In this document: positions 42,801 to 52,816 of the stretch, in pieces
How positions within the stretch are numbered: the stretch's first letter is position 1
Layout of the letters: each line of letters opens with the position of its first letter
DNA from: JANMMJ01 sp964543235
GTDB taxonomy: Bacteria > Pseudomonadota > Alphaproteobacteria > Rhizobiales > Aestuariivirgaceae
Direction of reading: 5' to 3'
Assembly (NCBI GenBank): GCA_964543235.1
Contig: CAZIXE010000018.1
Span: 5,021 to 69,020 of the forward strand
Length of the DNA: 64,000 nucleotides
Program-made: the position numbers and the translations under genes
The notes under the pieces: model-generated
Databases searched by the model: none
Told to the model about the DNA's origin: nothing
What the model saw: the letters and a program-made list of their open reading frames with translations, nothing else

Positions 42801-43729
42801 GACGCGGCCTCCGCCGGGCTGATACCGATTCGTTTGATCTCCCATTCCAGCGAGATGCCGGTTTTTTCCTTCACCCTCCTGCGCACCGTTTCGCCGAGTT
42901 CTTCGATCTGGCTGGCCGTTGCCCCACCCTCATTGATCAGAAAGTTGCAATGCATTTCCGAAACTCTGGCCGGGCCCACGGCAAATCCGCGCATGCCCGC
43001 GGCATCGATGAGTTGCCACGACTTTTGCCCCGGCGGATTCTTGAAGGTCGAACCGCCCGTGCGACTCTTCACCGGCTGAGTCAGTTCCCGGCTCTCGGTG
43101 ATCTTCTCCATGGCCGCCGCAATCTCGGCGGGGTTCCCGGGCGCGCCCTGCAGCAGTGCTTCGGTGAAGATAACCTCCTCCGGCACGCCGCAATGCCTGT
43201 AGCTGTAGTTCATGTCGGCGTTGGCAAGCACGCTGATGGTCCCCGATCGGTCGACGGCCCGCGCAGCGACGAGCACGTCCCTGGTTTCCCCACCATAGGC
43301 GCCGCCGTTCATGCGCAGTGCGCCGCCAATCGTGCCCGGTATACCTCTCAGAAAGGTTAATCCGGAGATACCATGCTCCTGGGCGAACCGGGCCACCCTG
43401 ACGTCAAGTGCGGCCGCCCCGGCACGGATCCGGTGGTCCGCCTCCAGCGCAATCTGGGCAAATCCCCGCCCAAGCCTGATGACCACCCCGGGCACGCCGC
43501 CATCCCGCACCAGGAGGTTTGAACCCACGCCAATGACGCAGACGGGGATATCTGGCGGTGCGGCCTTGAGAAACGCTGCAAGGTCGGCCTCGTCTGCCGG
43601 CGTGAACAACACCTCCGCAGGTCCGCCTGCCCTGAACCAGGTGAGTTCTGCCAGCGGCATGTTCGGCTCGAGCCGGCCCCGCACGGGCGGCAGCCGCCTG
43701 AGCAGCGCCTCGCCATCGAGCCGCCCCAT
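42797..43729 (-). CDS. murB: UDP-N-acetylenolpyruvoylglucosamine reductase
   Basis: A 310-residue FAD enzyme that reduces UDP-GlcNAc-enolpyruvate to UDP-MurNAc. The FAD site G-V-G-S-N-L-L-V-R-D near residues 70-79 and G-I-P-G-T-I-G-G-A near 127 are plain. The catalytic Ser lies in S-R-T-G-G-S-T-F-K near 223, and E-M-H-C-N-F-L-I-N follows. The short C-terminus is of the type I MurB. Its ATG shares three bases with the murC stop (TGATG at 43727-43731). Confidence 0.95.
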   Translation of the reverse strand: MGRLDGEALLRRLPPVRGRLEPNMPLAELTWFRAGGPAEVLFTPADEADLAAFLKAAPPDIPVCVIGVGSNLLVRDGGVPGVVIRLGRGFAQIALEADHRIRAGAAALDVRVARFAQEHGISGLTFLRGIPGTIGGALRMNGGAYGGETRDVLVAARAVDRSGTISVLANADMNYSYRHCGVPEEVIFTEALLQGAPGNPAEIAAAMEKITESRELTQPVKSRTGGSTFKNPPGQKSWQLIDAAGMRGFAVGPARVSEMHCNFLINEGGATASQIEELGETVRRRVKEKTGISLEWEIKRIGISPAEAAS

Positions 43730-45150
43730 CAGGCGGCCCCAGCCTTCTTGTCCAGTCCCGCAAGCTGATCGGGAAGCGCATAAGCCCATTGCGTGATGGT
43801 CCCCGCGCCAAGGCAGATGACGATATCGCCCCGTCCTGCCAGGCTGTGGACCAGCGGAGCCAGCTCTTCTGCTCTGTCAATCTTGTGTACGCCCCGGTGC
43901 CCGCGCGCCCGGAGACCATCGACCAGCGCATCATGCGTGGCCCCGGCGATTGCCGCTTCGCCCGCCGTGTAGACGGGAGCCACGATCACCTGATCGGCAT
44001 CGTTGAAGCAGGTGCAGAAATCGTTGAACAGGCTCGACAGCCGCGTGTAGCGGTGTGGCTGCATCACCGCGATAACCTTGCCGGCCGTGACTCGCCGCGC
44101 CGCCCTCAGTACCGCAGCTATCTCCACGGGATGGTGCCCGTAGTCGTCGAATACCGTAACACCGCCATGCTCACCGGTTCGCGTAAACCGGCGTTTGACG
44201 CCGGTGAAGCTTCTGAAGCCCTTGCGGACGTCTTCATCCGACATGCCGAGTTCGCGGGCCACGGCGAGCGCGCTCGTGGCATTGAGGGCGTTGTGATCGC
44301 CAGGCATCTGCAAAGTGAGCCCACTGATGTCATGGGCCCTGCCCGACCGCCGGTCGGTAATGCGGACCGAAAAATGCGTCTCGGTCCCCTCATAGCTGAC
44401 ATCCATGAGCCGCACATCCGCCTGCGGACTGCGTCCGTAGGTAATGACCCGCCGGTCGCGAACCTTGCCGATCAGTTCCTGAACGACCGGATGGTCGATG
44501 CACATCACGGCGAAGCCGTAGAAGGGGATGTTTTCGACGAATGCCAGGAACGCTTCCTTGGCCCTGTCAAACGATCCGTAGTGATCAAGGTGCTCGGGAT
44601 CGATGTTGGTGACGATGACAATATCGGCCGGTAGCTTTACGAAAGTGCCGTCCGACTCATCCGACTCGACCACCATCCAGTCGCCTTTGCCGAGCCGCGC
44701 ATTGGTTCCATAGGCATTGATGATGCCACCGTTGATGACAGTCGGATCGAACCCGCCGGCGTCGAGCAGGGCCGCCACCAGCGACGTCGTCGTCGTCTTG
44801 CCATGGGTACCACCGATTGCCACGCAGGACTTGAACCGCATCAGTTCCGCCAACATTTCCGCCCGCCGCACGATGGGCAGGAACCTGGCTCGTGCCGCAA
44901 CAAGTTCGGGATTGTCGTCCTTCACCGCCGACGACACCACCACCACCTGTGCCTCGCCGATGTTCGCTGCCTGATGTCCGACCGTCACCGCAATGCCGAG
45001 CTTGCGCAGCCGCGCCACATTGTAGTTGTCAGCGAGGTCCGAGCCTTGCACCCGGTAGCCCAGCGTCGCCATGACCTCGGCGATACCGCTCATGCCGATG
45101 CCGCCAATGCCGATGAAATGAATGGGCCCGACGTCCCGCGGTAGCTTCAT
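43729..45150 (-). CDS. murC: UDP-N-acetylmuramate-L-alanine ligase
   Basis: A 473-residue Mur ligase that adds L-Ala to UDP-MurNAc. It has the N-terminal Rossmann site G-I-G-G-I-G-M-S-G near residues 14-22, the ATP loop G-T-H-G-K-T-T-T-T near 110, and D-D-Y-G-H-H-P near 340 from the C-terminal domain. The ATG at 45150 (M-K-L-P-R) is preferred over a TTG nine codons upstream. It overlaps the murG stop by 4 bases. Confidence 0.95.
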   Translation of the reverse strand: MKLPRDVGPIHFIGIGGIGMSGIAEVMATLGYRVQGSDLADNYNVARLRKLGIAVTVGHQAANIGEAQVVVVSSAVKDDNPELVAARARFLPIVRRAEMLAELMRFKSCVAIGGTHGKTTTTSLVAALLDAGGFDPTVINGGIINAYGTNARLGKGDWMVVESDESDGTFVKLPADIVIVTNIDPEHLDHYGSFDRAKEAFLAFVENIPFYGFAVMCIDHPVVQELIGKVRDRRVITYGRSPQADVRLMDVSYEGTETHFSVRITDRRSGRAHDISGLTLQMPGDHNALNATSALAVARELGMSDEDVRKGFRSFTGVKRRFTRTGEHGGVTVFDDYGHHPVEIAAVLRAARRVTAGKVIAVMQPHRYTRLSSLFNDFCTCFNDADQVIVAPVYTAGEAAIAGATHDALVDGLRARGHRGVHKIDRAEELAPLVHSLAGRGDIVICLGAGTITQWAYALPDQLAGLDKKAGAA

Positions 45151-46301
45151 GATCGATCCCTGCTTCCCATCCCCCAATGCCCGCCGCGAATAGCCATGCC
45201 CTCGACCACATCGGCGAGCCGCTTCGCCGCGTCGGGTCTGCCGTGACCAAGCGCCGCCGCTGCCGCAGCCGCCAGTTCATTCTCCTGATACCGGAGCCGT
45301 GTCAGAAATGCGGCAAGATCGGCCGCTGTCAGCGTATTCTGCTGCATCACCCATCCCCCGCCCGCCGCCGCGAAGCTTTCGGCATTGCGCAATTGGTCAT
45401 TGTCGAGGGCATGCGGCAGGGGCACCATGATGGCGGGCCGCCCGATTGCCCCGAGCTCGGCGACCGTTGAGGCACCGGAGCGGCAAATGACCAGGTGTGC
45501 CCCTGCAATGCGTCTGGGCATATCGAGGAAGAATGGCTGGAGCTCGAAGACAATGCCAAGCGCCTCATAAGCCGATTTCACCCGGTCCATGTCTTCCGGC
45601 CGGCATTGTTGTGTCACCGCAAGGCTGCGACGGACATCTTCCGGGATATGCCGCATAGCCTGCGGCATGATGTCGGCAAAGAACCTCGCGCCCTGGCTGC
45701 CGCCAAACACCAGGAGATTGAAGCTTTCTCCCGGCGCCGGCAGCCGATAGGGCGCCCCTGTCTCGGCGAGCACGACGTCGCGCACCGGATTGCCGGTCAC
45801 CACGAGCTTGGCGCGGGCATGACTGGGCAGCAGCGCCAGGGTCGGAAACGATGAAGCAACCACCGTCGCAAAGCGGGCCAGCAAGCGGTTGGCCCGGCCC
45901 ATCACGGCATTCTGGTCGTGTATCGCCGAAGGAATGCCCAGCGCCGCTGCCGCGAGAATCGGCGGGAAAGAGGGATAGCCACCGAATCCTGCAACGGCCA
46001 CTGGCTCGAGTTGGCGCAGCACGCTCCTGGCCTTGCGAAAGCCGCTCCACAGGCGCAGCAGCCGGCCAGGCACCAGCCACGGTTGCGAGAGCGACAGTGT
46101 CGCTGCTGGAATCTGGTGGACTGCTTGCGCCGGAAAGCCACTGCCATAGTCGCGCACCCGCTCGTCCGTCATCAGATGGATACAGAAGCCCCGGCGCACC
46201 AGTTCCTCGGCCAGTGCTTGGGCCGGAAACAGGTGTCCGCCGGTTCCCCCTGCCGCAAGTACGATGACACCGCGATGCTTCTGGTTCTCGCCTGTGCTCA
46301 T
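45147..46301 (-). CDS. murG: Undecaprenyl-PP-MurNAc-pentapeptide-GlcNAc transferase
   Basis: A 384-residue GT-B enzyme that converts lipid I to lipid II at the inner face of the membrane. Visible marks are the acceptor-binding A-A-G-G-T-G-G-H-L-F-P-A near residues 16-27, F-G-G-S-Q-G-A near 193 and the donor site C-R-S-G-A-S-T-V-A-E-L near 277. The membrane patch is around 80-100. Start overlaps the ftsW stop by 4 bases. Confidence 0.95.
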   Translation of the reverse strand: MSTGENQKHRGVIVLAAGGTGGHLFPAQALAEELVRRGFCIHLMTDERVRDYGSGFPAQAVHQIPAATLSLSQPWLVPGRLLRLWSGFRKARSVLRQLEPVAVAGFGGYPSFPPILAAAALGIPSAIHDQNAVMGRANRLLARFATVVASSFPTLALLPSHARAKLVVTGNPVRDVVLAETGAPYRLPAPGESFNLLVFGGSQGARFFADIMPQAMRHIPEDVRRSLAVTQQCRPEDMDRVKSAYEALGIVFELQPFFLDMPRRIAGAHLVICRSGASTVAELGAIGRPAIMVPLPHALDNDQLRNAESFAAAGGGWVMQQNTLTAADLAAFLTRLRYQENELAAAAAAALGHGRPDAAKRLADVVEGMAIRGGHWGMGSRDRS

Positions 46302-47446
46302 GCGTACCCGGAATGCCAGAGCGAGCCCGGTAGCCTGGCCGAGGGGCGGCGCCGGCCGAAGGCGAGGATGAGGCCCATGCCGAAGGCCATGCCGATCAGC
46401 GAGGAGCCGCCGTAACTGATGAAGGGCAGGGTCATGCCCTTGGCCGGCAGCAGCGACACGTTGACCCCCATGTTGATGATTGCCTGCAACCCGAACACGA
46501 TGATGAGCCCACTCATTGCCAGCGCCGGAAACGGCTCCTGCTCGTTGATCGCCCGCCGCAACACCCTCAGCACGATGAAAGCGAACAGCGCAATCAGTAC
46601 CAGGCAGGCGATCATGCCGAACTCTTCGCCGACCACGGCGAATGTGAAATCCGAATGCGAGTCCGGCAGGATCTGCTTGGCGAGGCCGCCACCGGGACCG
46701 GTTCCGAGCACGCCGCCATTCTCGAAGGCCTGGATGGCGGTATCGACCTGGAACGTGTCGCCCTTGTCAGGATCGAGAAAGCGGTCGATGCGCGAGGTAA
46801 CATGCGGCACCAGCCTGTAGGCCGCCAGCACGCCGGCAATGCCAAGTCCGGCAATGCCGAATATGACGAGCCACGGAATGCCGAAGATCAGAAGCATCGC
46901 CATAAATGTCACAGTCATCAGCGCTGTCTGGCCGAAATCGGGCTGCAGCATCAGCAGCCCGACCAGCAGCCCGGCAAGGCCTGTTGCGAGGGCACGGCCG
47001 GGAACTTCCGGTCGCCTGGTTTGTTCCGCGAGCAGCCAGGCCGCCGTCACCACAAAGGCTGGCTTGGCGAATTCGGACGGCTGCAGGTTGATGAATCCGA
47101 TGTCGATCCAGCGGTGCGCGCCTTTGACTTCCGGACCGAGGAACAGCGCCGCCACCATGAGAAGCAGCGAAGCGATCAGCGTGAAGAACGCGACCCGCCG
47201 CCCCTGCCGCTCATCGAGGAACGAAGTCGTGAGGAGGACAATGGCCGCCGGGAACAGATAGAAGAGCTGATTGCGGAAGAAGTGGAAGGCGTCGAGACCG
47301 ATGCGCTCGGCAACCGGCGGGCTTGCCGCCATCGATATGAGCACGCCTGCCGCCATCAGCAGGAATACGGCGGCCATCAACGGACGGTCCACCGTGAACC
47401 ACCAGGTTGCGAGCGCGCCGCGGTCACTTCGGCTGATCAGCATCAT
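46298..47446 (-). CDS. ftsW: SEDS peptidoglycan glycosyltransferase FtsW
   Basis: A 382-residue membrane protein of ten helices from the SEDS family, the septal transglycosylase that works with FtsI. The conserved H-R-W-I-D-I-G and Q-P-S-E-F-A-K motifs lie near residues 110-125, the catalytic-region loop F-E-N-G-G-V-L-G-T-G-P-G-G-G around 240, and S-Y-G-G-S-S near 350. The ATG at 47446 overlaps the murD stop by 4 bases; a second ATG follows directly. Confidence 0.94.
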   Translation of the reverse strand: MMLISRSDRGALATWWFTVDRPLMAAVFLLMAAGVLISMAASPPVAERIGLDAFHFFRNQLFYLFPAAIVLLTTSFLDERQGRRVAFFTLIASLLLMVAALFLGPEVKGAHRWIDIGFINLQPSEFAKPAFVVTAAWLLAEQTRRPEVPGRALATGLAGLLVGLLMLQPDFGQTALMTVTFMAMLLIFGIPWLVIFGIAGLGIAGVLAAYRLVPHVTSRIDRFLDPDKGDTFQVDTAIQAFENGGVLGTGPGGGLAKQILPDSHSDFTFAVVGEEFGMIACLVLIALFAFIVLRVLRRAINEQEPFPALAMSGLIIVFGLQAIINMGVNVSLLPAKGMTLPFISYGGSSLIGMAFGMGLILAFGRRRPSARLPGSLWHSGYA

Positions 47447-48837
47447 CGCCCTCCATCGATCAACATGCGTATGCCGGCAAGCCCCGCCACAGCCTTGACG
47501 AACGCGTCCCCGCGCACTTCGAAATTCGGATATTGGTCGAAGGACGCGCAGGCCGGCGACAGCAGCACGACGGCCCCCGCACGCCCGTCCCGCTGCGCAT
47601 CGCGCGCTGCCTCGGCGACCGCCCTGTCGAGCGTGCCACACATGGCAACGGCAGCCTCGCGACCAAGCGTCTTCGCGAAATCCTCTGCCGCTTCGCCGAT
47701 CAGGTAGCTTTTGACGATGCGTGGGAAATAGGGCGCCAGCGCTTCGATTCCGCCGCTCTTGGCGATGCCTCCGGCAATCCAGTAGATCGTTTCGAATGAT
47801 GCCAGGGCCTTTGCCGCGGCATCTGCATTCGTTGCCTTGGAATCATTGACGAATGACACGCCATCCAGCCGCGCGATCTCCTGCATGCGGTGTTGCAGCC
47901 CGGCAAAGCTCGCAAATCCGGAGGTGATTTCGGCAATGCTGAGCCCCAGGTGCCGCGCTGCGGCATAAGCCGTTGCCGCATTCTGCCAGTTGTGCCGACC
48001 CCTGAGCGAGCGCATCGGCCGGATGTCGATCTCCGTGCCGTCACGCTGATCGTGCAACAGCCCGTCGATCACGTGGATCCCCTGCGCGAGTGGGCGCACG
48101 ACCGAAACCGGCACAGTTTCCGCACCCGTCGCAATGGCACCGGCAATCGCTTCACTCCACGGATCATCCACGCCGCAGATCGCGATGTCGCCTTTGCCTT
48201 GCTGCTTGAACATCCGCGCCTTGACCGCGGCATAGTTCTCCATCGTGCCGTGCCGGTCGAGATGGTCGGGGGTGATATTGGTGAGGATTCCGGCGTCTGG
48301 CCTGAGGCCCGGCATCAGGTCGATCTGGAACGAAGACAGCTCGAGGACAAAGATCCGGCCCGGGATCGGGGGGTCGAGCAGGCAGACCGCCGTGCCGATA
48401 TTGCCGCCTACTGCCGTATCGCGGCCCGCTGACCGGAACAGATGGCCGCACAGCGCGGTTGTTGTTGACTTGCCGTTGGTTCCCGTAATGGCGACCAGTT
48501 TCGCTCCGCTCCCGGCAATCTCGCGCTGCAGCACCTCGGTGTCGCCGATGATCTCGATGCCGGCGGCCTGCGCCTTGGCGACAGTCCAATGTGGCGCCGG
48601 ATGGGTCAGCGGCACGCCGGGACTCAAAACCAGGCTGTCAAGGCCCTTGAAATCCACGGTACGCAGGTCGGCGACCGGCATTCCCTGTGCCCGCCCCTTG
48701 GCCAGCGCGGCTTCCGAATCGTCCCAGGCCAGAACGTCGGCGCCGCCCTGCTGGAGCGCCTCGATGCAGGCTGTGCCCGAGCGCGCCAGTCCAAAGACCG
48801 CGACGCGCTTTCCCCTGAAGGTTTGGGCCGGGAACAC
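47443..48837 (-). CDS. murD: UDP-N-acetylmuramoyl-L-alanine-D-glutamate ligase
   Basis: A 464-residue Mur ligase that adds D-Glu, the product of MurI (8.3 kb), to UDP-MurNAc-Ala. The substrate domain starts V-F-G-L-A-R-S-G. The ATP loop is G-T-N-G-K-S-T-T-T near residue 115, H-L-D-R-H-G-T-M near 190 and N-D-S-K-A-T-N near 330 belong to the central and C-terminal domains. Start ATG at 48837, 6 bases past the mraY stop. Confidence 0.95.
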   Translation of the reverse strand: MFPAQTFRGKRVAVFGLARSGTACIEALQQGGADVLAWDDSEAALAKGRAQGMPVADLRTVDFKGLDSLVLSPGVPLTHPAPHWTVAKAQAAGIEIIGDTEVLQREIAGSGAKLVAITGTNGKSTTTALCGHLFRSAGRDTAVGGNIGTAVCLLDPPIPGRIFVLELSSFQIDLMPGLRPDAGILTNITPDHLDRHGTMENYAAVKARMFKQQGKGDIAICGVDDPWSEAIAGAIATGAETVPVSVVRPLAQGIHVIDGLLHDQRDGTEIDIRPMRSLRGRHNWQNAATAYAAARHLGLSIAEITSGFASFAGLQHRMQEIARLDGVSFVNDSKATNADAAAKALASFETIYWIAGGIAKSGGIEALAPYFPRIVKSYLIGEAAEDFAKTLGREAAVAMCGTLDRAVAEAARDAQRDGRAGAVVLLSPACASFDQYPNFEVRGDAFVKAVAGLAGIRMLIDGGR

Positions 48838-48843
48838 CGCTTC

Positions 48844-49932
48844 TCACCTCAGCTTGAGCGTCGACAGGCCGATCAGCGCCAGGACGAAGGCGATGATCCA
48901 GAAGCGGATGACGATGGTCGGTTCCTTCCAGCCCTTCTGCTCGAAATGGTGATGCAGCGGCGCCATGGCGAACACCCGCCTGCCGGTCATCTTGAAGGAA
49001 ACCACCTGCACGATGACCGAGACCGTCTCCAGGACGAACAGTCCGCCAATGATCGCGAGCACGATCTCGTGCTTGGCGGCGACCGCGATGGCGCCAAGAG
49101 CGCCGCCCAGTGACAGTGATCCGGTGTCGCCCATGAAGATCATCGCCGGCGGCGCGTTGAACCACAGGAAGCCGAGCCCGGCCCCGACGATGGCTCCGCA
49201 CAGGATGGCAAGCTCGCCCGTGCCGCGGACGAAGTGGAGCTGCAGGTACTCGGCAAAAACGGCATTGCCCACCAGATAGACGATAAGGCCGAAACTCGCC
49301 GCGGCGATCATCACCGGCATGATGGCCAGTCCATCCAGCCCGTCGGTCATGTTCACGGCATTGCCGGATCCCACGATCACCAGCGTCCCGAACACCACGA
49401 AGAACATGCCAAGCGGGATCAGCACGTCCTTCAGGAACGGCACCGCCAGTGCCGTCGCCAGCGACTTGTCGCCGATTGCGATGAAGATGCCGACCGCGAT
49501 GGCCGCGATCGCGAACTCGAGGATGAGACGCACCTTTCCGGAGAAGCCGCGTGTCGTCGACTTCGTGACCTTGAGGAAATCGTCGTAGAAACCGATGGCA
49601 CCATAGCCCAGCGTCACGAACAGGACCGCCCAGACATAGAAATTGGCGAGGTCGGCCCACAACAGTGTCGACACGAAGATGCCGGAGAGAATCATGAGGC
49701 CACCCATGGTTGGCGTGCCCTGCTTCTCGACGATGTGCCGCTGCGGCCCATCGCTGCGTATCGGCTGGCCCTTGCCCTGCTTGATCTTGAGCATGGCGAT
49801 GATTCGCGGCCCGAACAGGAACACGAAGAACAGCGCCGTCATGATCGCCGCACCGGTCCGCGTCGTCTGGTAGCGGAACACATTGAACGCCGAGACGTCG
49901 TCTGTCAGGCTGATCAGGATGAAGTGAAGCAT
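48844..49932 (-). CDS. mraY: Phospho-N-acetylmuramoyl-pentapeptide-transferase
   Basis: A 362-residue ten-helix membrane enzyme that makes lipid I from UDP-MurNAc-pentapeptide and undecaprenyl phosphate. It shows the catalytic acidic pairs D-D (in G-F-Y-D-D-F near residue 115) and N-M-T-D-G-L-D-G-L near 195, F-M-G-D-T-G-S-L near 265 and the H-H-H loop A-P-L-H-H-H-F-E near 325. ATG at 49932 lies 2 bases past the murF stop. Confidence 0.95.
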   Translation of the reverse strand: MLHFILISLTDDVSAFNVFRYQTTRTGAAIMTALFFVFLFGPRIIAMLKIKQGKGQPIRSDGPQRHIVEKQGTPTMGGLMILSGIFVSTLLWADLANFYVWAVLFVTLGYGAIGFYDDFLKVTKSTTRGFSGKVRLILEFAIAAIAVGIFIAIGDKSLATALAVPFLKDVLIPLGMFFVVFGTLVIVGSGNAVNMTDGLDGLAIMPVMIAAASFGLIVYLVGNAVFAEYLQLHFVRGTGELAILCGAIVGAGLGFLWFNAPPAMIFMGDTGSLSLGGALGAIAVAAKHEIVLAIIGGLFVLETVSVIVQVVSFKMTGRRVFAMAPLHHHFEQKGWKEPTIVIRFWIIAFVLALIGLSTLKLR

Positions 49933-49934
49933 GT

Positions 49935-51362
49935 TCAGTTGTCCTTGGCGGCGGCCGCATAAGCGGTCCGGATCGCCTCGGCGATCGGTGCCATGCGGCT
50001 GCCCAGCGAGCCTTTCACCATGACGACATCGCCCGCCCGGAGCGACGCCACCACCTGATCGCGCAAGCCTTCTGAGGTTTCGGCATAGGCGCCGCGCCGG
50101 CCGGCGGGCGTCCGCGCCCACAGCTCTGCCATGAGCGGCCCGCAGGCGTATAGGACATCGACCCCGGCGTCGTCTATGGGCCCGGCAAGTTCGGCATGCA
50201 GGGCCGGCCCGGCAGCGCCAAGCTCCAGCATGTCGCCGAGCACCGCGATCCGCCGCCCGCCCTTTCCCGGCTTGCCATGGGCAAGAAGCTGCAGGGCCGC
50301 CCGCACCGACGCCGGATTGGCATTGTAGCTTTCGTCGATCAGTGTGGCCGGTCCGTCAGGCAGGCTGAGCCGGCAGCGCACGCCACGCCCCTTGGCGGGC
50401 GCGGCTATGGCAAGCGACAGCGCCGCCCGCGCCAGGTCGGCACCGGCCAGCTTGACCGCCGCCAGGACGGCAAGACTGTTCACCGCCATGTGTTCGCCCG
50501 GCATGCCGAGCTTGTACATCACCGTCTCGCCAAGGACTTCGGCCGTAACGCACGAACACTCCTCGTGCAGAGCAACCCGCATCAGGCGGATATCGGCCGC
50601 CTCGTGCTTTCCGAACCCGATGATGTTGCGCACACCTGCCGCCCTTGCCGCATCCGCAAGCCGGTCGAAATAGGGTGTATCGCGGTTGATCACCGCATGT
50701 CCGCCGGGCTCGACGCCGGCAAAAATCTCCGCCTTGGCATCGGCGATCTCATCGAGCGATGCGAAATGCCCGAGATGGCTGGCGGCGATTGTGGTGATGA
50801 TCGCGATATGGGGACGGACCATCTTCACCAGGGGCGTGATCTCGCCGGCATGATTCATGCCGATCTCAAAAACGCCGTAGGCAGCTTCCCTCGGCATCCG
50901 CGCCAGCGTCAGTGGCACGCCCCAGTGATTGTTGAACGATGCCGCCGATGCGTGCGTCAGGCCGGAGGCACCGAGAGCGGCGCGCAGCGCCTCCTTCGTG
51001 CTGGTCTTGCCGACGCTGCCCGTGATCGCGGTGATTCTTGCCGGCGACCGCGTCCGCGCCGCAACACCCATAGCCTCCAGAGCCCGCAGCGGGTCGTCGA
51101 CGACCAGCAACGCCCCTGCCCCGCGCATCGCGTCGTCGGGACGAGATACGACCGCAAGCCCGGCTCCGGCAGCCAGCGCCGCCACAGCAAAATCATGGCC
51201 GTCGCGGTGTTCGCCCCTGATCGCCACGAAGATGTCGCCAGCCGATGCGCCGCGGCTGTCAATCGTGACTCCAGCGAAGGTCGCCGGCGCCCGCTTTCCC
51301 TCCAGCCGGCCGTGGGTGGCCGCAACCACCTCTTCAATGCTCCAAAGTGCCGGCTCAGCCAC
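49935..51362 (-). CDS. murF: UDP-N-acetylmuramoyl-tripeptide-D-alanyl-D-alanine ligase
   Basis: A 475-residue Mur ligase that adds the D-Ala-D-Ala made by Ddl. The substrate domain starts W-S-I-E-E-V, followed by D-S-R near residue 31, the ATP loop I-T-G-S-V-G-K-T-S-T-K near 110, E-I-G-M-N near 165 and D-E-S-Y-N-A-N-P near 345. Its ATG at 51362 overlaps the murE end by 8 bases. Confidence 0.95.
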   Translation of the reverse strand: MAEPALWSIEEVVAATHGRLEGKRAPATFAGVTIDSRGASAGDIFVAIRGEHRDGHDFAVAALAAGAGLAVVSRPDDAMRGAGALLVVDDPLRALEAMGVAARTRSPARITAITGSVGKTSTKEALRAALGASGLTHASAASFNNHWGVPLTLARMPREAAYGVFEIGMNHAGEITPLVKMVRPHIAIITTIAASHLGHFASLDEIADAKAEIFAGVEPGGHAVINRDTPYFDRLADAARAAGVRNIIGFGKHEAADIRLMRVALHEECSCVTAEVLGETVMYKLGMPGEHMAVNSLAVLAAVKLAGADLARAALSLAIAAPAKGRGVRCRLSLPDGPATLIDESYNANPASVRAALQLLAHGKPGKGGRRIAVLGDMLELGAAGPALHAELAGPIDDAGVDVLYACGPLMAELWARTPAGRRGAYAETSEGLRDQVVASLRAGDVVMVKGSLGSRMAPIAEAIRTAYAAAAKDN

Positions 51363-52812
51363 GATAGCTTACCCCTTTGACCGCGGCCCGTGCCGCGTCG
51401 TGATCGCTGAATGGCAACACGCTCTTGCCGACGATCTGGCCGCTCTCATGACCCTTGCCGGCAATCAGCAGGATGTCCCCGGCCTTGAGTTCGTTGACCG
51501 CCGTGGCGATGGCCAGAGCCCGGTCGCCGATCTCGATGCCGCCGGGACAGGCCGCCATGATCTCGGCACGAATCGCCGCCGCATCCTCCGTCCGCGGGTT
51601 GTCATCGGTGACATAGGCGACATCCGCCAGCCGCGCCGCGACCGCACCCATCTGCGGCCGCTTGCCCTTGTCGCGGTCGCCGCCACATCCAAACACCACG
51701 ACCAGCCGTCCCGTGGCGTAGGGCCGGAGCGCAGTGATGGCGTTTTCCAGCGCGTCGGGCGTGTGGGCGTAGTCGATGAACACCGGCGCACCGGACGCGC
51801 TGGTGGCGGCGAGGTCGAGACGGCCTTTGGCGCCCTTGATCGATTCCAGCGCATGAAAGGTCATGTAGGGTTCCCCGCCCAGCGCGACGACGAGTCCTGC
51901 CGCAACCAGCGCGTTGGAGGCCTGGAAGTCGCCGACCAGCGGCAGGTAGATCCGCTGTACGCTGCCGCGGCAATCAATATCGAGATGCTGCCCGAACCCG
52001 TCCCGGCGCTGCGCCCGCAGCCTGATCGCCTCACCGGTCTTTCCGACGCTGAAGATGTCGAGGCCGCGGGCCCGCGCGATATCCGCCACGGTCGACGCCT
52101 GCGGCGAGTCGGCATTGATGACGGCCGGCGCACCGGGCGCCAGGAGTTCGCCGAACAGCCGCATTTTCGCGGCGAAGTAGTCCTCGAAGCTCGCATGGTA
52201 GTCGAGATGGTCGCGAGTGATGTTCGTGAAGGCGCCGGCGGCGATCCGCACACCGTCGAGCCGGTATTGCGCCAGACCATGGCTGGACGCTTCCAGCGCA
52301 AGGTGCTTGACGCCGTCTTCGGCAAGCTCGGCCAGCGCCGCATGCAGCGTTACCGGATCGGGAGTCGTATGTTGCAGATAACGTGATCCCGAAGGCCCGG
52401 TAATGCCGATCGTGCCGATACTGGCGGCCCTGAATCCCATCGTTTCCCAGATCTGGCGGACGAAGGATGCAACCGACGTCTTGCCATTGGTACCGGTGAC
52501 CGCGGCAACCACATCGGGTTGCGCGCCATAGAAGCGGGCCGCCATGCGCGCGAAGAGCTGGCGCACATTGCCGGTGCGAATGACCGGAATGCTGGCCGTT
52601 ACCGGCGCTTGCGACACGATCGCCACCGCACCCTTTGCCGCCGCCTGCGGGACAAAGGCAGTGCCGTCAGCCTTCGTCCCCGGCATGGCTGCAAAGACAA
52701 AGCCCGGCTTGACTTCGCGGCTGTCCGCGGTCAGGCCCGCAACGGCAAGCGCGCCCGCCGCGGCTGGTGCCGCCGCGTCCGGTCCGAGGAGCATGGCGAG
52801 TGACGGGCGCAT
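51355..52812 (-). CDS. murE: UDP-MurNAc-tripeptide synthetase, meso-diaminopimelate-adding
   Basis: A 485-residue Mur ligase. The ATP loop is G-T-N-G-K-T-S-V near residue 115, E-A-S-S-H-G-L near 185 marks the central domain, and D-D-N-P-R-T-E near 405 is the DNPR motif that selects meso-diaminopimelate over lysine, as expected for a gram-negative wall. D-S-R near residue 29 belongs to the UDP site. ATG at 52812, 4 bases past the ftsI stop; a longer open frame upstream overlaps ftsI and is not used. Confidence 0.95.
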   Translation of the reverse strand: MRPSLAMLLGPDAAAPAAAGALAVAGLTADSREVKPGFVFAAMPGTKADGTAFVPQAAAKGAVAIVSQAPVTASIPVIRTGNVRQLFARMAARFYGAQPDVVAAVTGTNGKTSVASFVRQIWETMGFRAASIGTIGITGPSGSRYLQHTTPDPVTLHAALAELAEDGVKHLALEASSHGLAQYRLDGVRIAAGAFTNITRDHLDYHASFEDYFAAKMRLFGELLAPGAPAVINADSPQASTVADIARARGLDIFSVGKTGEAIRLRAQRRDGFGQHLDIDCRGSVQRIYLPLVGDFQASNALVAAGLVVALGGEPYMTFHALESIKGAKGRLDLAATSASGAPVFIDYAHTPDALENAITALRPYATGRLVVVFGCGGDRDKGKRPQMGAVAARLADVAYVTDDNPRTEDAAAIRAEIMAACPGGIEIGDRALAIATAVNELKAGDILLIAGKGHESGQIVGKSVLPFSDHDAARAAVKGVSYRG

Positions 52813-52816
52813 GGCA